From positions 30,894-94,893 of the forward strand of contig NZ_BCUU01000006.1 of NCBI RefSeq assembly GCF_001591385.1: DNA of 64,000 bases, in the 5' to 3' direction. This document shows positions 14,866-24,959 of this stretch, one piece after another; the first letter of the stretch is position 1; each line of letters opens with the position of its first letter. The stretch is from Variovorax soli NBRC 106424. GTDB lineage: Bacteria; Pseudomonadota; Gammaproteobacteria; Burkholderiales; Burkholderiaceae_C. The position numbers were made by a program, and so were the translations under genes. The notes under the pieces were generated by a model. It was not told where the DNA came from. It ran no database searches and was given only the letters and a program-made list of their open reading frames with translations.

Positions 14866-16134
14866 TCAGGCGCGCGGCTGCGCGAGCCAGTCCAGCGAAC
14901 CCCGCGCCGCGACCACGCCGCTGGCCATGCTGGCCGTCAGCAGGTAGCCGCCGGTGGGCGCCTCCCAGTCCAGCATCTCGCCGGCGCAGAACACGCCGGG
15001 CAAGGCCCTGGCCATGAGCCGGGCATCCAGTGCATCGAGCCGCACGCCGCCCGCGCTGCTGATCGCCTCGTCGATGGGCCGCGCCGCCATGAGCTTGAGC
15101 GGCAGCGCCTTGATGGCGGCGGCCACTCTTTCCATGTCGTGCATGCCCTCCCGGCCGAGGACCTCGAACAGCAGGGCCGACTTGATGCCCTCCAGCCCGA
15201 GCCGCCCCTTGAGGTGGTTGGCCAATGAGCGGGAGCCGCGCGGGTGCAGCACTTCGGCCCGCACCTGCTCGGCGGAGCGATCGGGCAGCAGGTCCACCAT
15301 CAGATCGGCGCTGCCGTGGGCCGCGATCTCGTCGCGCAGCAGTCCGGAGGCGGCGTAGATCAGGCTGCCCTCCACGCCCGAGGCGGTGGCGATGAACTCG
15401 CCCTTCCTGTGGGTGAAGGCACGCCCGCGCGAATCGCGGAACTCGATGGCCACTGACTTGAAGGGCTGGCCGGCAAAGCGTTCGGAGAAATAGGGGCTCC
15501 ATCCCACGTCGAAGCCGCAATTGGCCGGAAGAAGCGGCGCCACGCCGACGCCGCGATCGGCCAGCCACGGCACCCAGGCGCCGTCGGACCCCAGCCGCGC
15601 CCAGCTGCCGCCGCCCAGCGCAAGCACCACGGCGCGGGCCTGCACGGCCACATCGCCTGCCGGCGCGGCAAAGCCCAAGGTCCAGGGAGCGCCTGGCATG
15701 TCCGCGTTCGCGTCCAGCACGCCCAGCCAGCGGTGCCGCATGTGAAACTGCACACCCGCCGCCCTCAGCCGATGCAGCCAGGCCCGCAGCAGCGGCGCGG
15801 CCTTCATGTCCTTGGGGAAGACGCGGCCCGAGGTGCCGACGAAGGTCTCCACACCCAGCCCGTGCGCCCACTCGCGCAATTGCTGCGGCCCCAGCGCCGC
15901 GAGCCAGGGCTCGACCTGCGCGCGCCGCTCGCCGAAGCGCGACGCGAAGGGCTCGGCCGCCTCCGAATGGGTGAGGTTCAGGCCGCCGCGGCCGGCCAGC
16001 AGGAACTTGCGCCCCACCGATGGCATGGCGTCGAACAGGTGCACCTGCGCGCCGGCGGCGGACAGGGTCTCGGCGGCCATCAGGCCGGCCGGGCCGCCGC
16101 CGATGACGGCGATGTCGGCAAGAAGGGAATTCAT
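14866..16134 (-). CDS. TIGR03862-type flavoprotein (HI0933/BaiN-like)
   Basis: A 422-residue FAD-dependent oxidoreductase of the HI0933 family. The dinucleotide-binding loop VIGGGPAGLMAAE is at residues 10-22, followed by GRKFLLAGRGGLNLTHSE, the family signature. The C-terminal FAD motif is CAGEMLDWEAPTGGYLLTASMASG. Substrate unknown. First intact core-chromosome gene right of the element, monocistronic and divergent from trxA. Confidence 0.9.
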   Translation of the reverse strand: MNSLLADIAVIGGGPAGLMAAETLSAAGAQVHLFDAMPSVGRKFLLAGRGGLNLTHSEAAEPFASRFGERRAQVEPWLAALGPQQLREWAHGLGVETFVGTSGRVFPKDMKAAPLLRAWLHRLRAAGVQFHMRHRWLGVLDANADMPGAPWTLGFAAPAGDVAVQARAVVLALGGGSWARLGSDGAWVPWLADRGVGVAPLLPANCGFDVGWSPYFSERFAGQPFKSVAIEFRDSRGRAFTHRKGEFIATASGVEGSLIYAASGLLRDEIAAHGSADLMVDLLPDRSAEQVRAEVLHPRGSRSLANHLKGRLGLEGIKSALLFEVLGREGMHDMERVAAAIKALPLKLMAARPIDEAISSAGGVRLDALDARLMARALPGVFCAGEMLDWEAPTGGYLLTASMASGVVAARGSLDWLAQPRA

Positions 16135-16297
16135 CGGGGCTTTGCTACTCGCGTTGCTGCAGTGGGTGCAACAGGGCTCGGGCTATGGGCGTCATAGCTT
16201 CGGACGCCACGCCAACACTTGGTTTCTGTCACAATGACCTGCACTTTAGCGGCACCCAACCAAGCGCCGCGCAGCTCCGCGCAAAAGGACTACTTCA

Positions 16298-16630
16298 ATG
16301 GCCTCTGATCTCATCAAACACATTTCCGACTCCTCCTTCGAAGCCGACGTGCTCAAGTCCGGCCAGCCCGTGCTGGTGGACTACTGGGCCGAGTGGTGCG
16401 GTCCGTGCAAGATGATCGCGCCCATCCTCGACGAAGTGTCGTCCACCTACGAAGGCAAGCTGACGGTCGCGAAGATGAACGTGGACGAGAACCGCGACAT
16501 CCCCGCCAAGTTCGGCATCCGCGGCATTCCCACGCTGATGCTGTTCAAGGACGGCCAGCTGGCCGCCACCAAGGTGGGCGCCATGAGCAAGGCTCAGCTC
16601 ACCGCCTTCATCGACCAGCAACTGGCCTGA
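16298..16630 (+). CDS. trxA: Thioredoxin 1
   Basis: A 110-residue thioredoxin with the active-site WCGPC (Cys34, Cys37), the buried Asp in LVDYWAEW and cis-Pro78 in RGIPT. It reduces disulfides in ribonucleotide reductase, methionine sulfoxide reductase and others in the cytoplasm. It sits directly upstream of rho, the usual arrangement in many proteobacteria, but a terminator and the rho leader separate them. Confidence 0.98.
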   Translation: MASDLIKHISDSSFEADVLKSGQPVLVDYWAEWCGPCKMIAPILDEVSSTYEGKLTVAKMNVDENRDIPAKFGIRGIPTLMLFKDGQLAATKVGAMSKAQLTAFIDQQLA

Positions 16631-16646
16631 TCGACGCTGTCATGAT

Positions 16647-16667
16647 GCCGGCGCGCAACGCGCCGGC
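16647..16667 (+). terminator. trxA terminator hairpin
   Basis: Perfect 9-bp stem GCCGGCGCG/CGCGCCGGC with a CAA loop, followed by GCTTTCGTCTC; the T-tract is imperfect. Confidence 0.65.
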
Positions 16668-16756
16668 GCTTTCGTCTCAAGTTCCTTTTCCCCTCGCGCT
16701 TTTTTTGCTGTCATAATCAGCGCGAATCACCGGCTAGGCCCGGTTCGAATTCCCAA

Positions 16757-16805
16757 GGTTTGAGAGGCTCCTCTCGCCTCTTGCTCAAACCTCCCCCCGT
16801 TTTTC
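16757..16805 (+). promoter_or_regulatory. Terminator-like hairpin in the rho leader
   Basis: GGTTTGAG (16757-16764) pairs with CTCAAACC (16784-16791), followed by a C-rich stretch and GTTTTTC, 32 bases before the rho ATG. rho leaders are known sites of autogenous attenuation in enterobacteria; the hairpin suggests comparable control here (inference). Confidence 0.55.
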
Positions 16806-16837
16806 AGTCAGAACTGCCCCATCCGAGGGGTCATTCC

Positions 16838-18103
16838 ATGCACTTAAACGAACTCAAGGCACTGCACGTGTCTGAAGTCCTCAAGCAAGCCGAGGCGCTT
16901 GAGATCGAGAACGTCGGCCGCATGCGCAAGCAAGAGCTCATGTTCGCCATCATCAAGAAGCGCGCGAAAGCGGGCGAACAGGTGTTTGCGGACGGCGTGC
17001 TCGAGATCCTGCCCGACGGCTTCGGTTTCCTGCGCAGCCCCGACACGAGCTTCACGGCCAGCACCGACGACATCTACATCAGCCCCAGCCAGGTGCGCCG
17101 CTTCAACCTGCACACCGGCGACATGATCGAGGGCGAGGTGCGCATCCCTAAAGACGGCGAGCGCTACTTTGCCCTGACCAAGCTTGATTCCGTGAACGGC
17201 GGCCCGCCCGAGCAGAACAAGCACAAGGTCATGTTCGAGAACCTGACCCCGCTCTTCCCGAAGCAGCTCATGCGCCTGGAGCGCGAGAACTTCAAGGGCG
17301 ACGAGAACATCACCGGCCGCATCATCGACATCATCGCCCCCATCGGCAAAGGCCAGCGCGCCCTGCTGGTGGCCCCGCCCAAGAGCGGCAAGACGGTGAT
17401 GATGCAGCACATCGCCCACGCCATCAGCGCCAACTACCCCGAGGTCCACATGATGGTGCTGCTGGTGGACGAGCGGCCTGAAGAAGTGACCGAGATGCAG
17501 CGCACCGTGAAGGGCGAGGTGATTGCCTCCACCTTCGACGAGCCCGCCGCCCGCCACGTGCACGTGGCCGAAATGGTCATCGAGCGCGCCAAGCGCCTGG
17601 TCGAGCTCAAGAAGGACGTGGTGATCCTGCTGGACTCCATCACCCGCCTGGCCCGCGCCTACAACAACGTGGTGCCCTCGTCGGGCAAGGTGCTCACCGG
17701 TGGCGTGGACTCCAATGCGCTGCAGCGCCCCAAGCGCTTCCTGGGCGCGGCCCGCAACGTGGAAGAAGGCGGCTCGCTCACCATCATCGGCACCGCGCTG
17801 ATCGACACCGGCAGCCGCATGGACGAAGTGATCTTCGAAGAGTTCAAGGGCACCGGCAACTCCGAAATCCACCTGGACCGCCGCCTGTACGAGAAGCGCG
17901 TGTTCCCCTCGATCCAGCTCAACCGCAGCGGCACCCGCCGCGAAGAGCTGCTGCTGCCGCCCGAGATCCTGCAGAAGACCCGCATCCTGCGCCAGCTCAT
18001 GTACAACATGGACGAGATCGAGGCGATGGAGCTCATGCTCAAGAACATGAAGGCGACGAAGACCAATGTCGAGTTCTTCGACATGATGCGCAGAGGTGGT
18101 TGA
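16838..18103 (+). CDS. rho: Transcription termination factor Rho
   Basis: A 421-residue hexameric RNA-dependent helicase that ends transcription at Rho-dependent sites. The cold-shock RNA-binding motif GFGFLRSP is near residue 61, Walker A APPKSGKT at 179-186 and Walker [11 protein letters not shown] further on. The Q- and R-loop region ([20 protein letters not shown]) is intact, and length matches the E. coli protein. I chose ATG 16838, preceded by GAGGGG, over the in-frame start at 16760, which would translate the leader hairpin. Confidence 0.98.
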   Translation: MHLNELKALHVSEVLKQAEALEIENVGRMRKQELMFAIIKKRAKAGEQVFADGVLEILPDGFGFLRSPDTSFTASTDDIYISPSQVRRFNLHTGDMIEGEVRIPKDGERYFALTKLDSVNGGPPEQNKHKVMFENLTPLFPKQLMRLERENFKGDENITGRIIDIIAPIGKGQRALLVAPPKSGKTVMMQHIAHAISANYPEVHMMVLLVDERPEEVTEMQRTVKGEVIASTFDEPAARHVHVAEMVIERAKRLVELKKDVVILLDSITRLARAYNNVVPSSGKVLTGGVDSNALQRPKRFLGAARNVEEGGSLTIIGTALIDTGSRMDEVIFEEFKGTGNSEIHLDRRLYEKRVFPSIQLNRSGTRREELLLPPEILQKTRILRQLMYNMDEIEAMELMLKNMKATKTNVEFFDMMRRGG

Positions 18104-18132
18104 TCCAGCTTCCGCGCTCGCCTTCCGGAGAA

Positions 18133-18168
18133 ATGCCCGCCGCTCACGCCGCGGGCATTTTTCTTTTT
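18133..18168 (+). terminator. rho terminator
   Basis: ATGCCCGC/GCGGGCAT stem with a 10-base loop, followed by TTTTTCTTTTT. The T-tract abuts the end of the convergent oxidoreductase gene. Confidence 0.9.
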
Positions 18169-19226
18169 CAGGTGGGCAACGCGCGCCCTTCCTCGGCACT
18201 TTGCGCGCCCAGGTCCAGCAGTTCCATGAGTTGCACCGCCTCTTCCGGCGTCACCGGCGCGGGCCCCTGGCCTGCAATAGCATCCCGGATGGCGGCGTAG
18301 TAGCGCGTGTAGTCGCCCGCCAGGGTGGGCACGTTGCTGGGCTCGGGCTGGCCGGTGTCGCCGATGAGGGTGAGCAGGCCGTCGTCCGCATCGACGCCCC
18401 AGCCCTCCCCGCCCGGCCTGGCGCCGGTGCGCAGCGCGTCTTCCTGCGGGTCGACGCCGTACTTGACGTAGCTCCCGCGGGTGCCGTGCAGGATGTAGCG
18501 CGGCGCGGGGTCCGCGGCCAGGGTGGTGGCATGCAGCACGGTTCGCAGCGGCGCGTGCGGGCCTTTGTCCCAGCGCAGCACGGCATGGAAGTAGTCCTCG
18601 ACCACGGCGCCTTCGCGCAGGGCGGCGCTGTCCAGTTGAATGCTGTCGGGCTTGCCGAAGAGCTGGACGGCCTGGTCCATCAGGTGCGAGCCCAGGTCCA
18701 CCCACAGGCCCGCCCCCGGCACCTTCTGCTCCCGCCACCGCACCCGGACATCCGGACGGTAGCGGTCGAAATGGGACTCGAAGAACACGGGCCGGCCGAC
18801 CCGGCCTTCGGCAAGGACCTGCTTCAGGGTCAGAAAATCAGAATCGAATCGGCGATTCTGATAGACGGAAACGATCTTTCCCCGGGCACGCGCCAGGTCG
18901 GCCAACTGGCGGGCCTGGCGGGCGTCCAGGACGAAGGGCTTGTCTACCACCACATGGCGTCCGGCCTCCAGGGCCGCCTTGGCCACCGGGAAATGGGCCT
19001 CATTGGGCGTGGCCACGACGACCAGTTCGACGGCTGGCTGCGCCGCAAGCAAGGCGTGAACGTCCGGGAAGACGGCCGCCTCGGGCCAATCGGCCTGGAC
19101 CTTGTCCGGCTGGCTGCTCGCCACGGCGGCCAACTGCAGGCCGGGCACCGCCGACAGCACGGGGGCGTGGAAGGTCTGGCCGGCAAAGCCGTAGCCCACG
19201 AGGCCGGCGCGTATTGGCTGAGTCAT
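18168..19226 (-). CDS. Gfo/Idh/MocA family oxidoreductase
   Basis: A 352-residue NAD(P)-dependent sugar or inositol-type dehydrogenase. The Rossmann fold starts GLVGYGFAGQTFH; VVATPNEAHF and the family signature DKPF (with the preceding VVV) follow, and WVDLGSHLMDQAVQLFG lies in the substrate domain. Closest in style to the YdgJ/IolU-like scyllo-inositol dehydrogenases; substrate not decidable from sequence. Convergent with rho and divergent from rpmE2. Confidence 0.9.
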   Translation of the reverse strand: MTQPIRAGLVGYGFAGQTFHAPVLSAVPGLQLAAVASSQPDKVQADWPEAAVFPDVHALLAAQPAVELVVVATPNEAHFPVAKAALEAGRHVVVDKPFVLDARQARQLADLARARGKIVSVYQNRRFDSDFLTLKQVLAEGRVGRPVFFESHFDRYRPDVRVRWREQKVPGAGLWVDLGSHLMDQAVQLFGKPDSIQLDSAALREGAVVEDYFHAVLRWDKGPHAPLRTVLHATTLAADPAPRYILHGTRGSYVKYGVDPQEDALRTGARPGGEGWGVDADDGLLTLIGDTGQPEPSNVPTLAGDYTRYYAAIRDAIAGQGPAPVTPEEAVQLMELLDLGAQSAEEGRALPT

Positions 19227-19257
19227 GACGAATACTTTCCAGGAACGAGCCCGTTAT

Positions 19258-19265
19258 GCGATAAT
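19258..19265 (+). promoter_or_regulatory. Extended -10 promoter of rpmE2
   Basis: GCGATAAT within TATGCGATAATGG: a TGC-extended GATAAT -10 hexamer at 19260-19265, 76 bases before the rpmE2 start. The -35 is weak. Confidence 0.45.
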
Positions 19266-19341
19266 GGAAGGCTAACAGCGAAAAGTGCAGTCGACCTTCT
19301 TTACGAACTGTGGCTCTCGCATTTGACCCTAAGGAAAGACC

Positions 19342-19599
19342 ATGAAAGAAGGCATCCACCCCAATTACCGTGAAGTTCTGTTCGTCGACCTGTCGAACGG
19401 CTTCAAGTTCGTCACCCGTTCCTGCGTGAACACCAAGGAAACGGGCAAGACCGACGACGGCCGCGAACTGCCGCTGTTCAAGCTGGATACCTCGAGCGAA
19501 TCGCACCCCTTCTACACCGGCACGCAAAAGTCGGTCGACAACATGGGTGGCCGCGTCGAGAAGTTCCGCAACCGCTTCGGCAAGACTGCCGCCAAGTAA
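19342..19599 (+). CDS. rpmE2: 50S ribosomal protein L31 type B
   Basis: An 85-residue ribosomal protein, [20 protein letters not shown]..., with the type-B features: no CxxC zinc pair and a C-terminal FRNRFG. Cys-free L31B replaces zinc-binding L31 under zinc limitation in some bacteria; whether a type-A copy exists elsewhere cannot be seen. RBS AAGGAAAG precedes the ATG. Confidence 0.96.
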   Translation: MKEGIHPNYREVLFVDLSNGFKFVTRSCVNTKETGKTDDGRELPLFKLDTSSESHPFYTGTQKSVDNMGGRVEKFRNRFGKTAAK

Positions 19600-19619
19600 G
19601 GCACACGCTTCTCGCACGA

Positions 19620-19655
19620 GGGCAGCCCGGTTTACCGCGCTGCCCTTTTTGTTTG
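19620..19655 (+). terminator. rpmE2 terminator
   Basis: GGGCAGC/GCTGCCC stem followed by TTTTTGTTTG. Confidence 0.9.
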
Positions 19656-19704
19656 CTGCAATTCGGTCCTGCCAGGCGCCTCCAAGACCACAATACCTAC
19701 CGCG

Positions 19705-21462
19705 TTGAACCACCCCACCCCCGCCATCGTTGCCCAGAGCGCCGTGCGCCGCCTGCCGCGGTTTGCGCTGATCCTGCTGTGCGCGGCCTACCTGATGCCG
19801 GGCCTGCTCGGGCGCGGCCCCTGGAAGAGCGAGGACATCGCCTCGTTCGGCTACATGCTGGAACTGGCCCACACGCAGGAGGGCATCGCGCGCTGGTTCG
19901 ATCCCCTGCTCATGGGCATGCGGCCCGAAACGCTGGCGCTCGTTCCCTACTGGGCCGGGGCCTGGGCCATCCAGCTGGCGCCCTCGTGGCTGAACCCCGA
20001 CCTGGCGGTGCGCATCGTGTTCGCGCTGTTTCTCTGGGGGGCCTTCAGCGCGACCTGGTATGCCGTCTACTACCTGGCGCGCACCCCCGGGGCCCAGCCG
20101 GTGGCCTTTGCCTTCGGCGGCGAGGCCCACCCCAAGGACTATGCCCGCGCCATTGCCGACGGCGGCTTGATGGCGCTGATCGCCTGCCTGGGCCTGGCCC
20201 AGCTCGGGCACGAAACCACGCCCGCGCTCACGCAGCTCTTCTTCGTGGCCAGCATGTTCTACGGCATGGCCGCCCTGCCTTACCGGCTGCGCACGGGCTC
20301 CGTCGCCATGGTGCTGGGCGTGGTCGGCATGGCCCTGAGCGGCGGTCCCAGCGTGGCGATGATGCTCGGCGCCGGCTGCGCCCTCTACGCCGCCTACGAA
20401 TGGAAGCGCGGCGCCTCCGCCCGGGCCGCGGACGAAGACGGCCTGGACACGGACGATGACGTCCACGGCTACGGCACCGCCTCGCTGGCCGTGATCGCCG
20501 GCGCCACGTTGCTGGCCGGCGTGCTCGCTTTTTCGCTCGACCTGGTGCAGTGGCGCATCGAGCTGCCCGGTTCGCGCCTGGGCACCACCGTGGGCGGCGA
20601 GCTCGGGAGCCTGGTGCGACTGCTCATCTGGTTCACCTGGCCGGCCTGGCTGCTGGTGCTGTGGGCGCTGTGGCGCTGGCGCCGGCAGCTCAAGGCACGC
20701 CACGTGGCGGTCCCGCTGTGGTTCATGCTGGTGCCGCTGGCCGCCACATGCACCACCGATTTCGCGCAACGCTCGCTGCTGCTGGCCCTGCCGCCGCTGG
20801 CGACCCTGTCGGCCTTCGCGCTGCCGACCTTCCGGCGCAGTGCCTCGGCGCTCATCGACTGGTTCACCCTGCTCTTCTTCAGCGGCTCGGCCCTGATCAT
20901 CTGGGTGTACTACGTGGCCATGCAGACGGGTGTGCCCGCCAAGCCGGCCGCCAACGTGGCCCGCCTGGCGCCCGGCTTCGTTCCGCACTACTCGACCATC
21001 GCCCTGCTCTTCGCCGTGGCAGCCACCATCGCCTGGGCCTGGCTGGTGCGCTGGCGCACCGGGCGCCATCGCGCGGCGCTGTGGAAGACGCTGGTGCTGC
21101 CGGCCGGCGGCGCCGCGCTGTGCTGGACGCTGGTCATGACCCTGTGGCTGCCGCCGCTGGACTACGCGCGCAGCTACGTGCCACAGGTCGAGGCGGTCAA
21201 GCAACTGGTGGGCGAGGACCCCGGCTGCATCGCCGAGCTGGAACTCGAGCGCGCGCACATCGCCGCGCTGCGCTACCACGGCAAGTTCACGCTCCAGACG
21301 CTCAAGCCCGATTCCAGGTGCCGCTGGCTGCTGGTGAACCCCGAGGCCATCGGCGGCCTGCACGACATCATCGACCTGCACCAGTGGCGCCTGATCCGCA
21401 CCCTGCGGCGCCCCACGGCCAAAACCGACGACCTGCTGCTCTACCAGCGCCTGACGCCGTGA
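19705..21462 (+). CDS. ArnT-like (GT39/83) membrane glycosyltransferase
   Basis: A 585-residue polytopic membrane protein with about 12 hydrophobic helices. Early GRGPWKSEDIASFGYMLE fits the ArnT/PMT family, in which acidic residues of the first periplasmic loop are catalytic, and the protein ends in a soluble periplasmic domain. These enzymes transfer a lipid-linked sugar to lipid A or protein. The start is a TTG with no close ATG alternative. Its stop overlaps the GTG start of the MATE gene. Confidence 0.85.
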   Translation: MNHPTPAIVAQSAVRRLPRFALILLCAAYLMPGLLGRGPWKSEDIASFGYMLELAHTQEGIARWFDPLLMGMRPETLALVPYWAGAWAIQLAPSWLNPDLAVRIVFALFLWGAFSATWYAVYYLARTPGAQPVAFAFGGEAHPKDYARAIADGGLMALIACLGLAQLGHETTPALTQLFFVASMFYGMAALPYRLRTGSVAMVLGVVGMALSGGPSVAMMLGAGCALYAAYEWKRGASARAADEDGLDTDDDVHGYGTASLAVIAGATLLAGVLAFSLDLVQWRIELPGSRLGTTVGGELGSLVRLLIWFTWPAWLLVLWALWRWRRQLKARHVAVPLWFMLVPLAATCTTDFAQRSLLLALPPLATLSAFALPTFRRSASALIDWFTLLFFSGSALIIWVYYVAMQTGVPAKPAANVARLAPGFVPHYSTIALLFAVAATIAWAWLVRWRTGRHRAALWKTLVLPAGGAALCWTLVMTLWLPPLDYARSYVPQVEAVKQLVGEDPGCIAELELERAHIAALRYHGKFTLQTLKPDSRCRWLLVNPEAIGGLHDIIDLHQWRLIRTLRRPTAKTDDLLLYQRLTP

Positions 21463-22844
21463 CGCGCCAGTTGCAGAGCGACAGCGACGTCCGCCCGATT
21501 GCACAGCACGCCGGCACGGTGCTGGTGGGCCAGCTGGCGGTGATGGCCTTCAGCGTCACCGACACCATCGTCGCCGGCCGGTTTGCCGAGGGCGCGCTGG
21601 CGGCGCTGTCGGTGGCGTCGGCCATCTTCATCAGCGTGTTCGTCTCGCTCATGGGCGTGCTGCAGGCGCTGCTGCCGGTGTGGGCCGAGCTGCACGGCGC
21701 CCGCCGCGAGCACGAGGTGGGGCAATCGGTGCGGCAGTCGCTCTACCTGTGCGCGGCCACCATCGTGATCGGCATGGCGATCCTGCTGAATCCTGGCGCG
21801 CTGCTGCGCTGGACCGAGGTGCCCGATGGCATGCGCGAGGAAGTCGAACGCTACCTGGGCGTGCTGGCCTTTTCGCTGGCACCGGCCCTTCTCTTTCGCC
21901 TGTTCAGCACCCTGAGCCAGAGCCTGGGGCTGCCCAAGGTGGTCACCACGCTGCAGATCGGCGCGCTGTTCATCAAGCTGCCCTTGTCCATCTGGCTGAC
22001 CTTCGGCGGCGCCGGCCTGCCGGCCTTGGGGCTGGTGGGCTGCGGCTGGGCGACGCTGGTGGTCAACTGGCTTCTGCTGGGCAGCGCGGTCTGGCTGCTG
22101 CGCCACGAGCAAAGCTACCGGGCCTGCCGCATCTGGCAGCGCATCGAAGCGCCCGATTGGAAGCAGATCGGCCAGTTCGTGCGCCTGGGCGTGCCCGCGG
22201 GCCTGGCGGTGCTGGTCGAGGTGACCTCGTTCACGCTGATGGCGCTCTTCATTGCCCGGCTGGGTACCGCCGATTCGGCGGCGCACCAGATCGCCTCCAA
22301 CCTCACCGCGCTGGCCTACATGGTGCCGCTGTCGCTGGCCATCGCCACCAGCGCGCGCGTGAGCTGGTGGCTGGGCGCGCAGGAGCCGGTGCGCGCCCGG
22401 CAGGCCTGCCGCACCGGCCTGCTGCTGGCCGTGGGCTGCGCGCTGGTGCTGTCGGCCGGCATGCTGCTGCTGCGCCGCCAGCTGGGCGGCATCTACTCCG
22501 ACAACCCGCAGGTGATCGCCGTGGCCTCGGTGCTGCTGGTGGCCACCGCGCTCTATCACCTGTCGGACGCGGTGCAGACGCTGTGCGTCTTCGTGCTGCG
22601 CTGCTACCGCATCACGGTGGCGCCGCTCGTCATCTATTGCACGCTGCTCTGGGGCGTGGGCCTGGGCTGCAGCTACGCGCTGGCCTACCACGGCCTCGGG
22701 CCCTGGGCGCCCATGCAGTCGCCGCTGGCCTTCTGGCTCATGTCGGCGCTGGCCTTGCTGCTGACCGCCGTGCTGTTTTCCGCCTTGCTGTGGCGCACGC
22801 TGCGGCGCTACGGCCAGCAGCCGCTGCTCAGGCCCGCGCTTTGA
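21459..22844 (+). CDS. MATE family multidrug/metabolite exporter
   Basis: A 461-residue membrane protein with 12 predicted helices and the MATE pattern: GQLAVMAFSVTDTIVAGR in helix 1-2, QSLGLPKVV, ASNLTALAYMVPLSLAIATSARVSWW. Exports cationic compounds using a sodium or proton gradient. GTG at 21459 overlaps the upstream TGA (GTGA), implying coupling; a longer open frame upstream is the shadow of the ArnT-like gene. It converges with phoR, overlapping its 3' end by 17 bases. Confidence 0.92.
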   Translation: MTRQLQSDSDVRPIAQHAGTVLVGQLAVMAFSVTDTIVAGRFAEGALAALSVASAIFISVFVSLMGVLQALLPVWAELHGARREHEVGQSVRQSLYLCAATIVIGMAILLNPGALLRWTEVPDGMREEVERYLGVLAFSLAPALLFRLFSTLSQSLGLPKVVTTLQIGALFIKLPLSIWLTFGGAGLPALGLVGCGWATLVVNWLLLGSAVWLLRHEQSYRACRIWQRIEAPDWKQIGQFVRLGVPAGLAVLVEVTSFTLMALFIARLGTADSAAHQIASNLTALAYMVPLSLAIATSARVSWWLGAQEPVRARQACRTGLLLAVGCALVLSAGMLLLRRQLGGIYSDNPQVIAVASVLLVATALYHLSDAVQTLCVFVLRCYRITVAPLVIYCTLLWGVGLGCSYALAYHGLGPWAPMQSPLAFWLMSALALLLTAVLFSALLWRTLRRYGQQPLLRPAL

Positions 22845-24168
22845 CGGCGGCTGCCTGGCGCACGCGCGTCACCGGCAGCATCAGCGCAAATCGCGACCCC
22901 TTGCCCACCGTGCTCTCGATGCGCAGTTCGCCGCCATGCCGCTGGGCAATGTGCTTGACGATGGCCAGGCCCAGGCCCGTGCCGCCCGTTTCGCGCGAAC
23001 GGCTGCGGTCGACACGGTAGAAGCGCTCGGTCAGGCGCGGAATGTGTTCGGCCGCCACGCCCGGTCCGGTGTCGCGCACCGAATACTCGCCCCGGCCGTC
23101 GGGCAGCAGGCGCCAGGTCACCGCGATCTCGCCACCGCCCGGCGTGTAGCGCACGGCATTGCTCAGCAGGTTGGACATGGCGCTTTGCAGTTCCACCGGC
23201 GCGCCGGAAAGCTCCGAATCCGCCTCCTGTGAAAAAGACAGCTTGTGGCCTTGCTGCGAAAGCTGCTTGGACAAGGCGCGCGCCTCCTCCTCGCAGTGCG
23301 CCAGCAGCGCCCGCACCGGCGTCCACTGGCTGGTGGGCGGCGCGGCATTGCCTTCCAGCCGCGACAGGGTCAGCAGGTCGTTGACCAGCGTTTCCATGCG
23401 CTGCGACTGCTGCGCCATCAGGCGCAGGTAGCGGGCGCGCTCCTCGGCATCGAGCGGCAGGCTCTGCAGCGTTTCCACGAAGCCCGCCAGCACGGTCAGC
23501 GGCGTGCGGATCTCGTGCGAGACGTTGGCCACGAAATCGCGGCGCATGGTCTCGGCCTGTTCCAGGGCCGTGATGTCACGCGTGAGCAGCATGCGCCGGT
23601 TGCCGGCATAGGGATGCACCTGCATCGACAGCCGGATGGGGTGGCCGCGGTGCCCGGCCGGCTGCGCGGGCGCATCGATGACGACGTCGCGGCTGTAGTT
23701 CCACGAGGCCAGGTACGCGACGAAGGCCGGGTCGCGCACCAAGTTGGCCAGGTGCTGCAGCAGGTCGCGCTGGGCGTCGATGCCGAACTGCGCCGCCGCC
23801 GTCTGGTTGCACCACTCGATGCGGCCCTGCTCGTCGATCAGCACCACGCCGTTGGGCGAGGCCTGGATGGCCGCCAGGAATTCCTGCAGCCGGTCGTCCG
23901 ATTGGCGGATCTGCCTGTCGCGCTCGCGCAGCACCTTGCGGATGCGCTCGGCCAGCTCGCCCCACACGCCGTGGCCGCGCGAAGGCAGTGCCGACACGTC
24001 GCGCCGCATCACATCGAGCAGGCGCTTGGCCCGGATGGCGTCTAGCACCAGCCAAAGGGCCGCGCCCGCCCAGGCCCCCGCCCAGACGAGAGACTGGCCA
24101 AGGACGGCATAGGCCAGCACGGCGCCGGCCAGGGAGAAGGCAAGGAAGGTGGCAACGCGGAAAGGCAT
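22828..24168 (-). CDS. phoR: Phosphate regulon sensor kinase PhoR
   Basis: A 446-residue inner-membrane histidine kinase. Two N-terminal membrane helices, then a PAS domain (LAAIQASPNGVVLIDEQGRIEWCN), HisKA with the phospho-His near residue 216 (NVSHEIRTPLTVLAG) and HATPase (NLLSNAVRYTPGGGE, RDTGPGVA, GGTGLGLAIVKH). It phosphorylates PhoB when Pi is low and is inhibited through PstSCAB-PhoU. I chose ATG 24168 over the upstream GTG 24204. It is the last gene of the pst-pho cluster. Confidence 0.95.
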   Translation of the reverse strand: MPFRVATFLAFSLAGAVLAYAVLGQSLVWAGAWAGAALWLVLDAIRAKRLLDVMRRDVSALPSRGHGVWGELAERIRKVLRERDRQIRQSDDRLQEFLAAIQASPNGVVLIDEQGRIEWCNQTAAAQFGIDAQRDLLQHLANLVRDPAFVAYLASWNYSRDVVIDAPAQPAGHRGHPIRLSMQVHPYAGNRRMLLTRDITALEQAETMRRDFVANVSHEIRTPLTVLAGFVETLQSLPLDAEERARYLRLMAQQSQRMETLVNDLLTLSRLEGNAAPPTSQWTPVRALLAHCEEEARALSKQLSQQGHKLSFSQEADSELSGAPVELQSAMSNLLSNAVRYTPGGGEIAVTWRLLPDGRGEYSVRDTGPGVAAEHIPRLTERFYRVDRSRSRETGGTGLGLAIVKHIAQRHGGELRIESTVGKGSRFALMLPVTRVRQAAAVKARA

Positions 24169-24244
24169 TGCAGGAATTATCAGAGCGGCGGTCGGCCCGC
24201 ACACGCGCCGGGCATGCGTGCGGGGAAAAAGGAAGGCAGTCGCC

Positions 24245-24937
<693 letters not shown>

Positions 24938-24959
24938 CGCGGAGCGTGGGGGATATTTT

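Noticed and set aside
16844..18199. 451-codon reverse reading frame over rho
   Set aside because: His-rich shadow frame typical of high-GC coding DNA; rho on the other strand is certain.
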